In this document: positions 34,101 through 43,399 of the stretch, piece by piece
Layout: every line of letters begins with the position of its first letter
How positions within the stretch are numbered: position 1 is the first letter of the stretch
From: Acidobacteriota bacterium
GTDB lineage: Bacteria; Acidobacteriota; G020349885
Direction: 5' to 3'
Assembly (NCBI GenBank): GCA_020349885.1
Contig: CP070701.1
Coordinates: forward strand, 1,779,469 to 1,825,488
DNA length: 46,020 bases
Translations under genes and position numbers: made by a program
Notes under the pieces: model-generated
What the model was told of the DNA's origin: nothing
The model's database searches: none
The model's input: only the letters and a program-made list of their open reading frames with translations

Positions 34101-34140
34101 CAACGGCCAGCGCTGCGGCCAGGTAACGTGGTTGTAGCAT
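31108..34140 (-). CDS. FG-GAP/ASPIC-UnbV (CRTAC1-type) protein, paralogue B
   Basis: This 1010-residue protein is a full-length paralogue of the one at 19010-22222. The N-terminus is a membrane anchor or signal (YLAAALAVVLLILAAGWYGW), then the same unrecognised helical domain (ADLFEMADFVFEQIALLETK, VVCWSSFCKLDNFIAQKPH), seven DxDGDxD propeller blades (GDVDGDGWMDVYLISG to DMDHDGDLDLVVNNF) and the ASPIC/UnbV end (RWLKLRLRGETDNRNGVGAE, HFGLGQNDGADEIRV). It lacks the Pro/Ala tail of paralogue A. No ribosome binding site is seen; the promoter at 34147-34176 puts transcription start at the ATG itself. The gene is convergent with the mmsA operon. Confidence 0.85.
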   Translation of the reverse strand: MLQPRYLAAALAVVLLILAAGWYGWNRFGHAEAGSVTSAAPADLFEMADFVFEQIALLETKEDVVCWSSFCKLDNFIAQKPHTPMAVLEKIRSMQELTDRLWEKTSVAAKGTHITSEDLARVSRQGRGKVPIYQVRGGKEIFKELGFNDFTDYRTTSEHWRILLSVIQDAVCGIGLYEERPVLLKPLTPEATIELSRIVSSLSLELLRETTNVSNEDRRVHSHAPHVREAFERIAEMHALDALPSPVSGRGESASSEAAKKQLGEREREFLNTLTRKLIRRKIESLKRYNAGAVEENVEQFINELSGIPVDKEGVQYLIEQLREFYMALASDCPGVVIDEAEDRERIQGVLPYRLLFNGDVVLRFGRPHRSGEGAAESDIVTVTLIERDMDALRDNALHWQIMEDVWLAGKGKPLTPFAAEFISEAVSILATYYLVGAEELAKAAGKTVITAQDFAELSNMAKFVLPPEVPDSAWSETHKREKEALLKTYPLPFFADVTQDSGIDFLHESNEKTVSQKLSGEGKPKYAGGGLAVGDVDGDGWMDVYLISGRDNKLYKGLGNGKFRDVTEEAGVADLSEGRSALFADVDNDGDLDLFLANAFGVSRLWENDGEGHFTDVTAAAGVEAAPPVPGMSFFFDYDKDGDLDLFVSGYGPWDKGISPTLGGRNGYPNKLFENKGGLKFADVTERAGLGDPGWVQAAAAFDFDRDGDEDIYISNDFAANSMFENLGDGTFRDVTSEALPRIRGHSMNVSFVDVNADGFWDVFVSNIDMYSRRIRHRFPRDETVNDISDTVLYGFRFMEDCALYVNKGGKLLEDKLDQWFEPGEYGWSWHAAFFDYENDGDPDMYLANGWLSDLHIDNNRLFLNHNGYFYLVDVDSPGLFLGSSRTFARFDMDHDGDLDLVVNNFHDKAVVLRNEQKGGNRWLKLRLRGETDNRNGVGAEVVVKAGDLVMRKHVTCGLGFLSQEPEILHFGLGQNDGADEIRVTWPNGTSQVVKNAASNTLVTIAQET

Positions 34141-34146
34141 TAGACT

Positions 34147-34176
34147 ATGCTACCGTCTAGAAGGGAGGAGGGTCAA
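34147..34176 (-). promoter_or_regulatory. Promoter of paralogue B, predicted leaderless
   Basis: On the minus strand: TTGACC (34176-34171), 18-base spacer, TAGCAT (34152-34147), then six bases to ATG 34140. The -35 overlaps the stop codon of the lon-family gene. Confidence 0.65.
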
Positions 34177-36683
34177 ATGCGCCTGCGCTCCTTGCGCTTC
34201 TTCCGCGGCTTCGACGAGGCTTTCTTGTCCGCGGGCTTCTTGCGGTGGTCGCCGAAGCGGCGGAGCGTGAGCGCCATCTCGCGCAGGCGCTTGTCCACCA
34301 GGGCGTAGAGCGTGCCTTTCGGGAACACGCCGTTTCGGCCGCGCTGCCCCGCGGGCTTCCCCATCAGAAGAGGCACGGCCTCGTCCACCCTCGAGATGGC
34401 GTAGATGTGAAATTTCTCCTTCCGCACCGCCTCGACGACCTCCTTCTTGAGCATAAGGCTCTGCTCGTTCGCCTTCGGGATAACGACCCCCTGCCGTCCC
34501 GTAAGGCCCTTGATCCTGCATACCTCGAAAAAACCTTCGATCTTCTCGTTGACGCCGCCCACGGCCTGCACCTCGCCCTTTTGGTTCACGGAGCCCGTGA
34601 CGGCGATGCCCTGCCGAATGGGCACGCGGGCGATGCTCGAGAGGATGACGCAGAACTCGGCGACGGAGGCGCTGTCGCCGTCGATTTCCGAGTAACTCTG
34701 CTCGAAGCAGAGGCTGGTTGCCAGCGAAAGGGGCTTGTCGTGCGCGAAGCGCTCGCCCAAGAGGCCCGAGATGATAAGGACGCCCTTGTCGTAGGCGGAG
34801 TGGGAGAGCTTGACGCGGCGCTCGATGTCCACGATGCCTTCTTCGCCGAGGCGCGTGGCCGCCGTAATCCGCGCCGGTCGGCCGAAGGCGAAGTGGCCGA
34901 AGTCGTAAACGGTGAGGCCGTTCACCTGCCCCACGACGCCGCCGCGCGTGTCCACGAGGAGCGTGCCCTCGGCGATGAGCTCGCGAATTTTTTCGCTGAT
35001 GAGGCTCGAGCGGTAGAGGCGCTCCTCGAGCGCCTGCTCGACGTGGGCGCGGGTTACGGTTTTGCTTCCCTCCTCATGGCACCAGTGTGCCGCCTCGCGC
35101 GCCAGGTCGGCGATGTCAATGAGGCGGAGAGAGAGTTTCTTCTGGTTTTCGGCCACCCGTGCACCGAACTCGACTACCGCGGCGACGCTGCTTGCGTCGA
35201 AGTGCGGCAAATTCTCCTCGTGCGCGATGCGCGCGATGAAGCGGGCGTAATCGTTTGAGGTGCGCACGGAGAGGGGAACGTCGGTCTCGAAATCGGCGCG
35301 CACCTTGAAAATTTTTCGAAAATCCTCGTCGTAGCGATGGAGAAGCTGGTAAATATAGGTGTTGCCGAAGAGAAGGACCTTGACATGCAGCGGAATCGGC
35401 TCGGGACGGAGGCCGGTCGTGGGAACGCCGCCGTGCGCCTCGCCGATGTCCTCGATCGAGACCTCACGGGTAATAAGCGCCCGCTTGAGCGCGCTCCAGG
35501 CGAAGGGACGCCTCAGAATGTCCGCCGCGTTGAGAAACAGGTAGCCGCCGTTTGCGCGAAGGAGAGAGCCCGCTTTGATGCGCGTGAAATCCGTGTAGAC
35601 CATGCCCATCTGAACGGCTTTTTCGACGCGCCCGACGAGGTTGTAGTACGAAGGATTGAGCTCCTCGACGACGGGCGCGCCCTGGCTTTCGGAGCTGTCC
35701 ACCAGCAGATTGACGCGGTAGCGCTGAAACATCTCGGACGCCTCGAACGCGGAGGCGAACTCGGCCAGCTCCTTCCCCGCTTGGGCCGGAGCAATCTCCC
35801 CGCCGCTCTTCTCGGCCTCCAGGAAATCCTGATGGTTGGCCATGATGTCCTCCTCAAGCGCGCGCAGATAGTCGGCCACGTGGGAGGAATATTTCGCGAA
35901 ACACTCGTTGAGCTCATGGAAGAGGGGCTCCACGATGAAGCGCAGGGCATAGCGGTCGAGCTCCTTCCACTGCGCCTGGAGGCGCTGGTCGAGCTCGCGC
36001 AGGGCGCGGAAGTGGTCGCGCAACTCCTCGTGGAGTGTCGCTTGCCGGCGCTCGATGTCCTTGCGCGCCTCGGGATCCAAGGCCGCAAACTGCGCCGGCG
36101 TAATCGGCTTCCCCTTCACGAGGGGCAGTGTCACGAAGCCTCCATCCGTCCGCTGGATTTGGAATTGAAGCTCCTTGGCGCGTTTCTCCATCTGGCCGAG
36201 AATTTCCGCCTTCTTTTCTTGAAACGCCTCCGTGACGTTCTGCTTCTGCATCTCGTGCTCCTTGCCGCGGAACGTCTTGGGAATGTCCTCGGCCAGCTTC
36301 GCCACGGCTCCCTGGATCGCCACGGCGAATTCCCGCTCGACGCCCGCCGGAAACGACAGCGCCATGGGGCGGTCGGGGTCTTGGAAGTTGTACACGTAGC
36401 ACCAGTTGTTGGGCTGCGGGCGCTTGAGCGCCAGGGCTTCCGTCAGGCGCCGCGTCACCCGGTGCTTGCCCATTCCCACCGGGCCGGCCACGTAGAGATG
36501 GTAGCCCTTACTTTCCATGTCCAGCCCGAATTCGATGGACGCGACGGCGCGCTTCTGGCTGATGATGTGGCGGCTGTCAAGCTTCAAATCCGCCGTGCTT
36601 CGAAAGCGGAATCGGCTCTTCGGCACCGACCGCCGCAGGCGGCTTGCGGGAAGGGGACGGGGGGCTCGGGTGGTTTTCGGCAT
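34173..36683 (-). CDS. Lon-family ATP-dependent protease (LonB/AAA_32 type)
   Basis: A AAA+ serine-lysine protease with an atypical Lon layout (no LAN domain). Residues about 30-80 include a P-loop GPVGMGKHR (67-75) in which the usual Thr/Ser after Lys is His. A long coiled-coil insertion follows (about 130-290). An AAA region contains NGGYLFLNAADILRRPFAW and a dense R-finger area. The C-terminal S16 protease domain has the nucleophile Ser in IDGDSASVAEF near 672 and the Lys in GGVNEKIEGF near 714, the correct Lon spacing. A basic tail ends the chain. It is the last gene of a minus-strand run and starts four bases after the ABC permease stop. It probably degrades misfolded or specific regulatory proteins; substrate unknown. 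Confidence 0.9.
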   Translation of the reverse strand: MPKTTRAPRPLPASRLRRSVPKSRFRFRSTADLKLDSRHIISQKRAVASIEFGLDMESKGYHLYVAGPVGMGKHRVTRRLTEALALKRPQPNNWCYVYNFQDPDRPMALSFPAGVEREFAVAIQGAVAKLAEDIPKTFRGKEHEMQKQNVTEAFQEKKAEILGQMEKRAKELQFQIQRTDGGFVTLPLVKGKPITPAQFAALDPEARKDIERRQATLHEELRDHFRALRELDQRLQAQWKELDRYALRFIVEPLFHELNECFAKYSSHVADYLRALEEDIMANHQDFLEAEKSGGEIAPAQAGKELAEFASAFEASEMFQRYRVNLLVDSSESQGAPVVEELNPSYYNLVGRVEKAVQMGMVYTDFTRIKAGSLLRANGGYLFLNAADILRRPFAWSALKRALITREVSIEDIGEAHGGVPTTGLRPEPIPLHVKVLLFGNTYIYQLLHRYDEDFRKIFKVRADFETDVPLSVRTSNDYARFIARIAHEENLPHFDASSVAAVVEFGARVAENQKKLSLRLIDIADLAREAAHWCHEEGSKTVTRAHVEQALEERLYRSSLISEKIRELIAEGTLLVDTRGGVVGQVNGLTVYDFGHFAFGRPARITAATRLGEEGIVDIERRVKLSHSAYDKGVLIISGLLGERFAHDKPLSLATSLCFEQSYSEIDGDSASVAEFCVILSSIARVPIRQGIAVTGSVNQKGEVQAVGGVNEKIEGFFEVCRIKGLTGRQGVVIPKANEQSLMLKKEVVEAVRKEKFHIYAISRVDEAVPLLMGKPAGQRGRNGVFPKGTLYALVDKRLREMALTLRRFGDHRKKPADKKASSKPRKKRKERRRI

Positions 36684-36687
36684 GGCT

Positions 36688-37347
36688 TCAGAAACTCAGC
36701 ACATTGCTTTCCGAAAGGGGCTGCTGTTCAAAGCGCTCAAACCTCCACCGCAGCGCTTTAAGGACCTCGTTCAGCCCAAGCGCCCCGAGGCAGAGCACCG
36801 TGCCGCCCGCAAGGCAGTGAGCGGGCCGGTTCTGCACGATGCCCGTGAAAATGAGGTTCCCGAGACCCCCGACGCCGACGAATCCGCCAAGCGCCACGAG
36901 CGCCAGCGCCGCGAGCAGCGCAAGGCGCAGTCCTTCCAGGAAAAACGGCATGCTTTGAGGCAGCTTGAGAAGGAAGAAAAGGCGCACTTCGCTCAACCCC
37001 ATGCTGCGGCATGCCTTGAGCGTGGTCTGATCGACGCGGCGCATGCCGCGCGACGTGCAGCAAACGACGGGCACAAGCGCGTAGACCCCCACAAGAATGT
37101 TCACCGCGGCCGCGCCCTTTCCATGGGCACCTATCGCGAGCCCCAAAAGGCCCACGAAAGGGAAGGCGTAAAGCACGTGGAGTATGGTGTCGCCCAGGCG
37201 GTCGCAGAGCCTCGTGTGCGAAAGAAGCCAGGCAATCGGGATTCCCACCACTACCGCGGCCCCCACCGAGCTGAGGCTTAGGGTCGCGTGTTCCAAAGCG
37301 GCCTCCAGCACGAGGCGCGTCTGATCCGATGTGAGCAGAGACAGCAT
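36688..37347 (-). CDS. ABC transporter permease, glycine betaine/choline type (OpuBB-like)
   Basis: An inner-membrane permease of 219 residues with about five to six helices. The EAA-type coupling loop is visible (ACRSMGLSEVRLFFLLKLPQS), as are LLSHTRLCDRLGDTILHVLY and FVGVGGLGNLIFTGI typical of osmoprotectant permeases (OpuB/OpuC/YehW). There is no fused substrate-binding domain and no binding-protein gene in the window. It lies 17 bases after the ATPase gene and four bases before the lon-family gene, so these three are one transcript. Transport of betaine, choline or carnitine is the family expectation only. Confidence 0.87.
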   Translation of the reverse strand: MLSLLTSDQTRLVLEAALEHATLSLSSVGAAVVVGIPIAWLLSHTRLCDRLGDTILHVLYAFPFVGLLGLAIGAHGKGAAAVNILVGVYALVPVVCCTSRGMRRVDQTTLKACRSMGLSEVRLFFLLKLPQSMPFFLEGLRLALLAALALVALGGFVGVGGLGNLIFTGIVQNRPAHCLAGGTVLCLGALGLNEVLKALRWRFERFEQQPLSESNVLSF

Positions 37348-37364
37348 AGATGATTCTCCTTGCG

Positions 37365-38480
37365 TTACAAAAGCTTTTCAAGTTGTTTGGAAATACCCTT
37401 CCGCGTGATGAGTCCTTGGAGGCAATTCGATTCATCTGTAACGGGAAGGAACTCCTCCTCGCTTTCCACGAAAAATCCCAGGGCGTCCGAAAAGCTGTCC
37501 GTCGTATTCAATGCAAAGACGTTGGTTTTGACGGCGTCGCCGATGCGCCGCTCTGGGTTCCCGTCTTGAACATCCTCAAGGCTGATAAGGCCCTGCAGCA
37601 CGCGGTTTTCGTCCGCGACGAGGAGGCTTCCGATGCGGTGCTTGCGCATCAAAAACACCGCCCGCGACACGGGAAGATTCGCCTGGGAAAGTGTAATGAA
37701 GATGGGATCGCGAATCATCAACTCGGCTAGGCTCACGGCTTCAAGCTCGATTTGAAACTTGTGCCGCCGCACGAGCGCCTCGCCGTACTTGGTGCGGGGA
37801 CTCCGGATGAACGTCTTCGTGTCCGCCGCTTCGAGAACGCGGCCCTCCTTCATCAGCACCACCACGGTCGCAAGCTTTACGGTTTCGACGACGTCGCGTG
37901 TCGCGATTACGAACGTGGTTTTGGGGCAAAGGGAGCGGACGCGCAGGAACTCGCGCCGCATGAGGTCGCGCTCCGTGCGGCCGAGTCCGAAGAACGGCTC
38001 GTCCAAAAGCACGAGCGGCGGACTCGCCACGAGCGCGCGTGCAAACGCCGCTTGCAGGCGCTCAATGGAGCTTGCAAAAGCCGGATATTTTCCAGCGGCG
38101 GCATCATCAAGCCCGACCACCCCTAGGATGCGGGTGATTTCCTCGCCGCGGCGGGCTCTCGGAAAAGACGCCAAGCGCGGCGCGAGGGCGACGTTTTGGC
38201 GAAGGGTTCGATGTGGAACGAGGCCGCCTCCGGGCACGACAAAGCCCATCGTGGCCCGGTGTTCGAGCACATTCACCCGGTTTACGTCCACGCCGCCCAC
38301 CTGAATCTGCCCGGAAGTGGGGCCCTCGAGCCGGTTGATGAGCCGGAGCAGTGTGGATTTGCCCGACCTCTCCTCCCCCAGAAGAGCCGTCGTGCTGTTT
38401 TCCTCGACGAGGAGCTCAATGTCCTTGAGCGCGGTAACGTCAGGACGGTAGTATTTGCTAACGCCTTTCAGATAAACCAT
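37365..38480 (-). CDS. ABC transporter ATP-binding protein, ProV/OpuBA type with CBS pair and degenerate catalytic motifs
   Basis: The 371-residue protein has the ProV/OpuCA layout: nucleotide-binding domain (about 1-240) and two CBS domains (about 255-370). Walker A (GEERSGKST, 35-43) and Walker B (LVLLDEP, 156-162) are present. The Q-loop glutamine is replaced by P83 (GFVVPGGGLVPH), the LSGGQ signature reads FASSIERL near 135-142, the D-loop is FGLG, and the H-switch histidine is R195 (IATRDVVET). ATP binding may persist but normal hydrolysis looks unlikely, so it may be a regulatory or asymmetric subunit, or a decaying gene. The reading frame is intact, which argues for a retained function. 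GAGGTGG precedes the ATG. It is the partner of the permease 17 bases downstream. Confidence 0.87.
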   Translation of the reverse strand: MVYLKGVSKYYRPDVTALKDIELLVEENSTTALLGEERSGKSTLLRLINRLEGPTSGQIQVGGVDVNRVNVLEHRATMGFVVPGGGLVPHRTLRQNVALAPRLASFPRARRGEEITRILGVVGLDDAAAGKYPAFASSIERLQAAFARALVASPPLVLLDEPFFGLGRTERDLMRREFLRVRSLCPKTTFVIATRDVVETVKLATVVVLMKEGRVLEAADTKTFIRSPRTKYGEALVRRHKFQIELEAVSLAELMIRDPIFITLSQANLPVSRAVFLMRKHRIGSLLVADENRVLQGLISLEDVQDGNPERRIGDAVKTNVFALNTTDSFSDALGFFVESEEEFLPVTDESNCLQGLITRKGISKQLEKLL

Positions 38481-38539
38481 ACGGCCACCTCATTTCGCAT
38501 GCGGTATGGAGAACGCTCCCGAGCTTCGGCGCGCGACGT

Positions 38540-39910
38540 TCAGTTCGTGTAGCCAAGGCTCCGGAGTTTTTCTTCATCTTCGCGCGAGAGAGTGGCCGCG
38601 GGGGATACAACCGCCGTCGACTTAATCCTCTGCACCAGCCGGTGGCCGGTGTCTTGGTAGCGGGGAAACTCTTGGAAAAGATTCTCCTGCTCCCATGGGT
38701 CGCTTGCGAGATCGTACACTTCATGCTGCTTGGTTGCAGGCGTGTAGATGATCTTGTGGGGAGCTGAGAACATGCCCACCTTGCGGGGCAGCGTGGAAGG
38801 CTCGCGCCGAAAGAGCCACCGCAGTATGCGCGGCACGTGCCCTATCGCGCCGGAGTACGTCTGGAAATATAACGTACGCCCGGCGTCGGAAGGCGCTTCA
38901 CCTTCAATCCAAGGTTTCAAACTCATTCCCTGAAATTGTCGAGGCGAGGAAAGGCCCAACAGTTCCAGCACCGTCGGGGCCACGTCCAGCAAGGCCACCG
39001 TCCCTGGAACCACCTTCCCTCGCGGAAGATGCGAGTCATAGCGCACCAGCAGGGGTACGGCAAGATTGGTCTCGTACACCTTGCGTCCGTGCCCCAGATA
39101 GCCGTGCTCCCCCAGGCTTTCGCCGTGGTCGGAGGTCAGCACGATCAGGGTGCGCTCGGTTAGTTTCATCGATTCCAGTTCATCCAAAAACAGTCCAACG
39201 TATGAATCGGTGTAGGAAATTTCCTGGTTGTAGTGCTCGACCTTGCGGCGCTCGGGGATTTCCAAGCCCCAGCGGCCGTGGGAGGCGGGATTGGGCTCGG
39301 GATCGGCGAATTCGGGATGGGCGCGGTATGGAGCATGGGGGTCAAAAAAGTGCAGGAACAAAAAGAACGGTTTTCCCTCGGCGGCCTTCTCCTTGAGCCA
39401 CGCCGTGGCATGGGGAAGCGTTTCCTCGGCCGAGCGCTTCGTATTGACGACCCGGTAGCGGTCGGTCATCGCGTCGTCGTAGACGTCGAAGCCGCGGTCG
39501 AGGCCCGTCATGCGCCGCCGGAGCGTCCAGCCGCTCAAGAAAGCCCCCGTCGCGTAGCCTTGCTCCTTGAGGATCTCCGCCAGTGTAACGACCGAATCGA
39601 CGACGGGCACGCCGTTTCGGATGGAGCCGTGCTCGTGCGGATAGAGCGACGTGAGCATCGTGGCGTGCCCGGGTCCCGTGAGAGGCACCTGCGAGAAACA
39701 GTGTGTGAATCGGACACCCCTTCTTGCCAGCTTTTGGTCGATTTGAGGCGAAGTTACGGCGGGATAGCCGTAGCATGAGAGGTGGTCGGCCCGCAGCGTG
39801 TCGATGGAGATGAGGACGACGTTGGGGCGGTCAGCCGCCCCGGCCGTGTCTCCGTGGGCCGCCCCCACTAGGCTTGAGCAGATCAGGATGATGGAACAGG
39901 TAAGCCGCAT
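38540..39910 (-). CDS. Sulfatase-superfamily hydrolase lacking the formylglycine motif
   Basis: An exported alkaline-phosphatase-superfamily hydrolase of 456 residues with signal peptide MRLTCSIILICSSLVGAAHG. Metal-site segments are present: NVVLISIDTLRADHLSCYGY near 30-48 and LTSDHGESLGEHGYLGHGRK near 255, with a C-terminal WEQENLF typical of sulfatases. The sulfatase signature C/S-x-P-x-R, which matures to formylglycine, is here T78-G-P-G-H (PLTGPGHATMLTSLYPHEHG). The nucleophile is thus probably Thr, as in phosphodiesterase members. Sulfate or phosphate ester substrates are both possible. GGGAG precedes the ATG, and a promoter lies at 39955-39984. The gene may be co-transcribed with the ABC genes 59 bases downstream. 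Confidence 0.88.
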   Translation of the reverse strand: MRLTCSIILICSSLVGAAHGDTAGAADRPNVVLISIDTLRADHLSCYGYPAVTSPQIDQKLARRGVRFTHCFSQVPLTGPGHATMLTSLYPHEHGSIRNGVPVVDSVVTLAEILKEQGYATGAFLSGWTLRRRMTGLDRGFDVYDDAMTDRYRVVNTKRSAEETLPHATAWLKEKAAEGKPFFLFLHFFDPHAPYRAHPEFADPEPNPASHGRWGLEIPERRKVEHYNQEISYTDSYVGLFLDELESMKLTERTLIVLTSDHGESLGEHGYLGHGRKVYETNLAVPLLVRYDSHLPRGKVVPGTVALLDVAPTVLELLGLSSPRQFQGMSLKPWIEGEAPSDAGRTLYFQTYSGAIGHVPRILRWLFRREPSTLPRKVGMFSAPHKIIYTPATKQHEVYDLASDPWEQENLFQEFPRYQDTGHRLVQRIKSTAVVSPAATLSREDEEKLRSLGYTN

Positions 39911-39954
39911 AATCAGTATTTGACGTCTCCCGCTTTGGTAGTGCTCAAGGTGCC

Positions 39955-39984
39955 ACTATAACACAAGGGTAAAATGGAATGCAA
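39955..39984 (-). promoter_or_regulatory. Sigma70-type promoter of the sulfatase-like gene
   Basis: On the minus strand: TTGCAT (39984-39979), 18-base spacer, TATAGT (39960-39955). The leader is about 38 bases and includes GGGAG. Confidence 0.65.
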
Positions 39985-40051
39985 AAAAAGGGTAGGGTAC
40001 CGTCCTCCATCCGAGCGGAGGCGGAAGCCTCCAACGGCGCGGCCGCACCGG

Positions 40052-42259
<2,208 letters not shown>

Positions 42260-42287
42260 CCGTTTCTCCCGCCCCGAATACGCCGAG

Positions 42288-42313
42288 AAGCTCCCCGTCC
42301 GGGGAGTTTTTTT
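42288..42313 (+). terminator. Intrinsic terminator after the TPR gene
   Basis: CTCCCC (42291-42296), a GTCC loop and GGGGAG (42301-42306) are followed by seven T. The flanking AAG and TTT extend the stem with one wobble pair. Confidence 0.85.
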
Positions 42314-42351
42314 GCCTTGCAGGACCGGGGATCCGAAGGGCGGAACGCTCC

Positions 42352-42380
42352 TTGGCTCGGCCGCATGACTTGGGTATAAT
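42352..42380 (+). promoter_or_regulatory. Promoter of the ThiF/MoeB-like gene, predicted leaderless
   Basis: TTGGCT (42352-42357), 17-base spacer, TATAAT (42375-42380), then six bases to ATG 42387. No ribosome binding site lies between. Confidence 0.7.
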
Positions 42381-42386
42381 TGACCG

Positions 42387-43397
42387 ATGGAAGAGCACCG
42401 CTACGCGCGCCAGACTCTGTTCAAACCGCTCGGAACGAAGGGGCAGGAGCGGCTCGCGGTCTCCACGGCCGTGGTCGTCGGATGCGGCGCCCTGGGGAGC
42501 CGGGCGGCGGAGCTTCTCGCGCGCGCGGGCGTCGGGCGCATCCGCGTCGTGGACCGCGACGTCGTCGAATGGAGCAACCTCCAGCGTCAGGCGCTCTTTG
42601 GCGAGGACGACGTCAAGGCGGTCATGCCCAAGGCCGCGGCGGCGGAGCGCAGGCTTCGCGCCCTGAACTCCGGCATAGCCGTCGAGGGCGTCGTGGCCGA
42701 CGTCACCCCGTGGAACGTTTTGGAAATCATCGGCGGCGCGGACGTCGTCGTGGATGGTCTCGACAATTTCGAGGCGCGCTACCTGCTGAACGACGCCTGC
42801 GTCAAGCAGAATCTCTCCTGGATCTACGGAGGCGCCGTTGCGTCTTACGGCGTGACGATGAACGTTCTGCCGGGCAGGGGGCCATGCCTTCGCTGCGTTT
42901 TTTCGCAGATGCCGCCCCCCGGCGGCCCGACGTGCGACACGGCGGGCATCCTGGCCCCGGCGGCGGCGTGGGTGGCGGCGCACCAGGCGATGGAGGCCGT
43001 CAAGATTCTTTCGGGAAACGAGGGGGCGGTGCGGCGGACGCTTCTTTCGGCGGACCTGTGGAAAAACCGGGTCGAGGAAATCTCCCTCCCCGAGGAACCC
43101 CATGCGGACTGCCCCGCCTGCGCGAAGCGCGTGTTCGAATTTCTTGAAAATACCGCAAGCGCCCACGTCTCGCTCTGCGGGCGGAACGCCGTGCAGGTGC
43201 GGCCCGCCCGGCCCGCAACGTTGGACCTCGAAGCGCTCGCCTCGCGCGTGGGCGGCGCGCACCGGAACAAGTACTTGGTGCAATTCTCCGCGAACGGCTG
43301 CGAAATGACGGTCTTCGCGGACGGGCGCGCGATGATCTCGGGCACGGACGACGTTACGACGGCGCGGAGTCTTTACGCGAAGTGGGTGGGTGCGTAG
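42387..43397 (+). CDS. ThiF/MoeB/HesA-family adenylyltransferase (E1-like)
   Basis: These enzymes adenylate the C-terminal glycine of a sulfur-carrier protein (ThiS, MoaD and the like) to ready it for thiocarboxylation. The 336-residue protein has RYARQTLF, the nucleotide loop VVGCGALGSRAAELLARAGV, the VDRDVVEWSNLQRQALF segment, DGLDNFEARYLLNDAC, zinc cysteines in CLRC (near 168-171) and CPAC (near 242-245), and the conserved Cys in GPTCDTAGI. The C-terminal part (LCGRNAVQV to the end) is an additional domain of the MoeB kind. The cysteine desulfurase gene starts two bases after its stop, so the pair should pass sulfur to a carrier. No thiS or moaD is in the window, so thiamine, molybdopterin or another pathway cannot be chosen. 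Confidence 0.9.
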   Translation: MEEHRYARQTLFKPLGTKGQERLAVSTAVVVGCGALGSRAAELLARAGVGRIRVVDRDVVEWSNLQRQALFGEDDVKAVMPKAAAAERRLRALNSGIAVEGVVADVTPWNVLEIIGGADVVVDGLDNFEARYLLNDACVKQNLSWIYGGAVASYGVTMNVLPGRGPCLRCVFSQMPPPGGPTCDTAGILAPAAAWVAAHQAMEAVKILSGNEGAVRRTLLSADLWKNRVEEISLPEEPHADCPACAKRVFEFLENTASAHVSLCGRNAVQVRPARPATLDLEALASRVGGAHRNKYLVQFSANGCEMTVFADGRAMISGTDDVTTARSLYAKWVGA

Positions 43398-43399
43398 CC

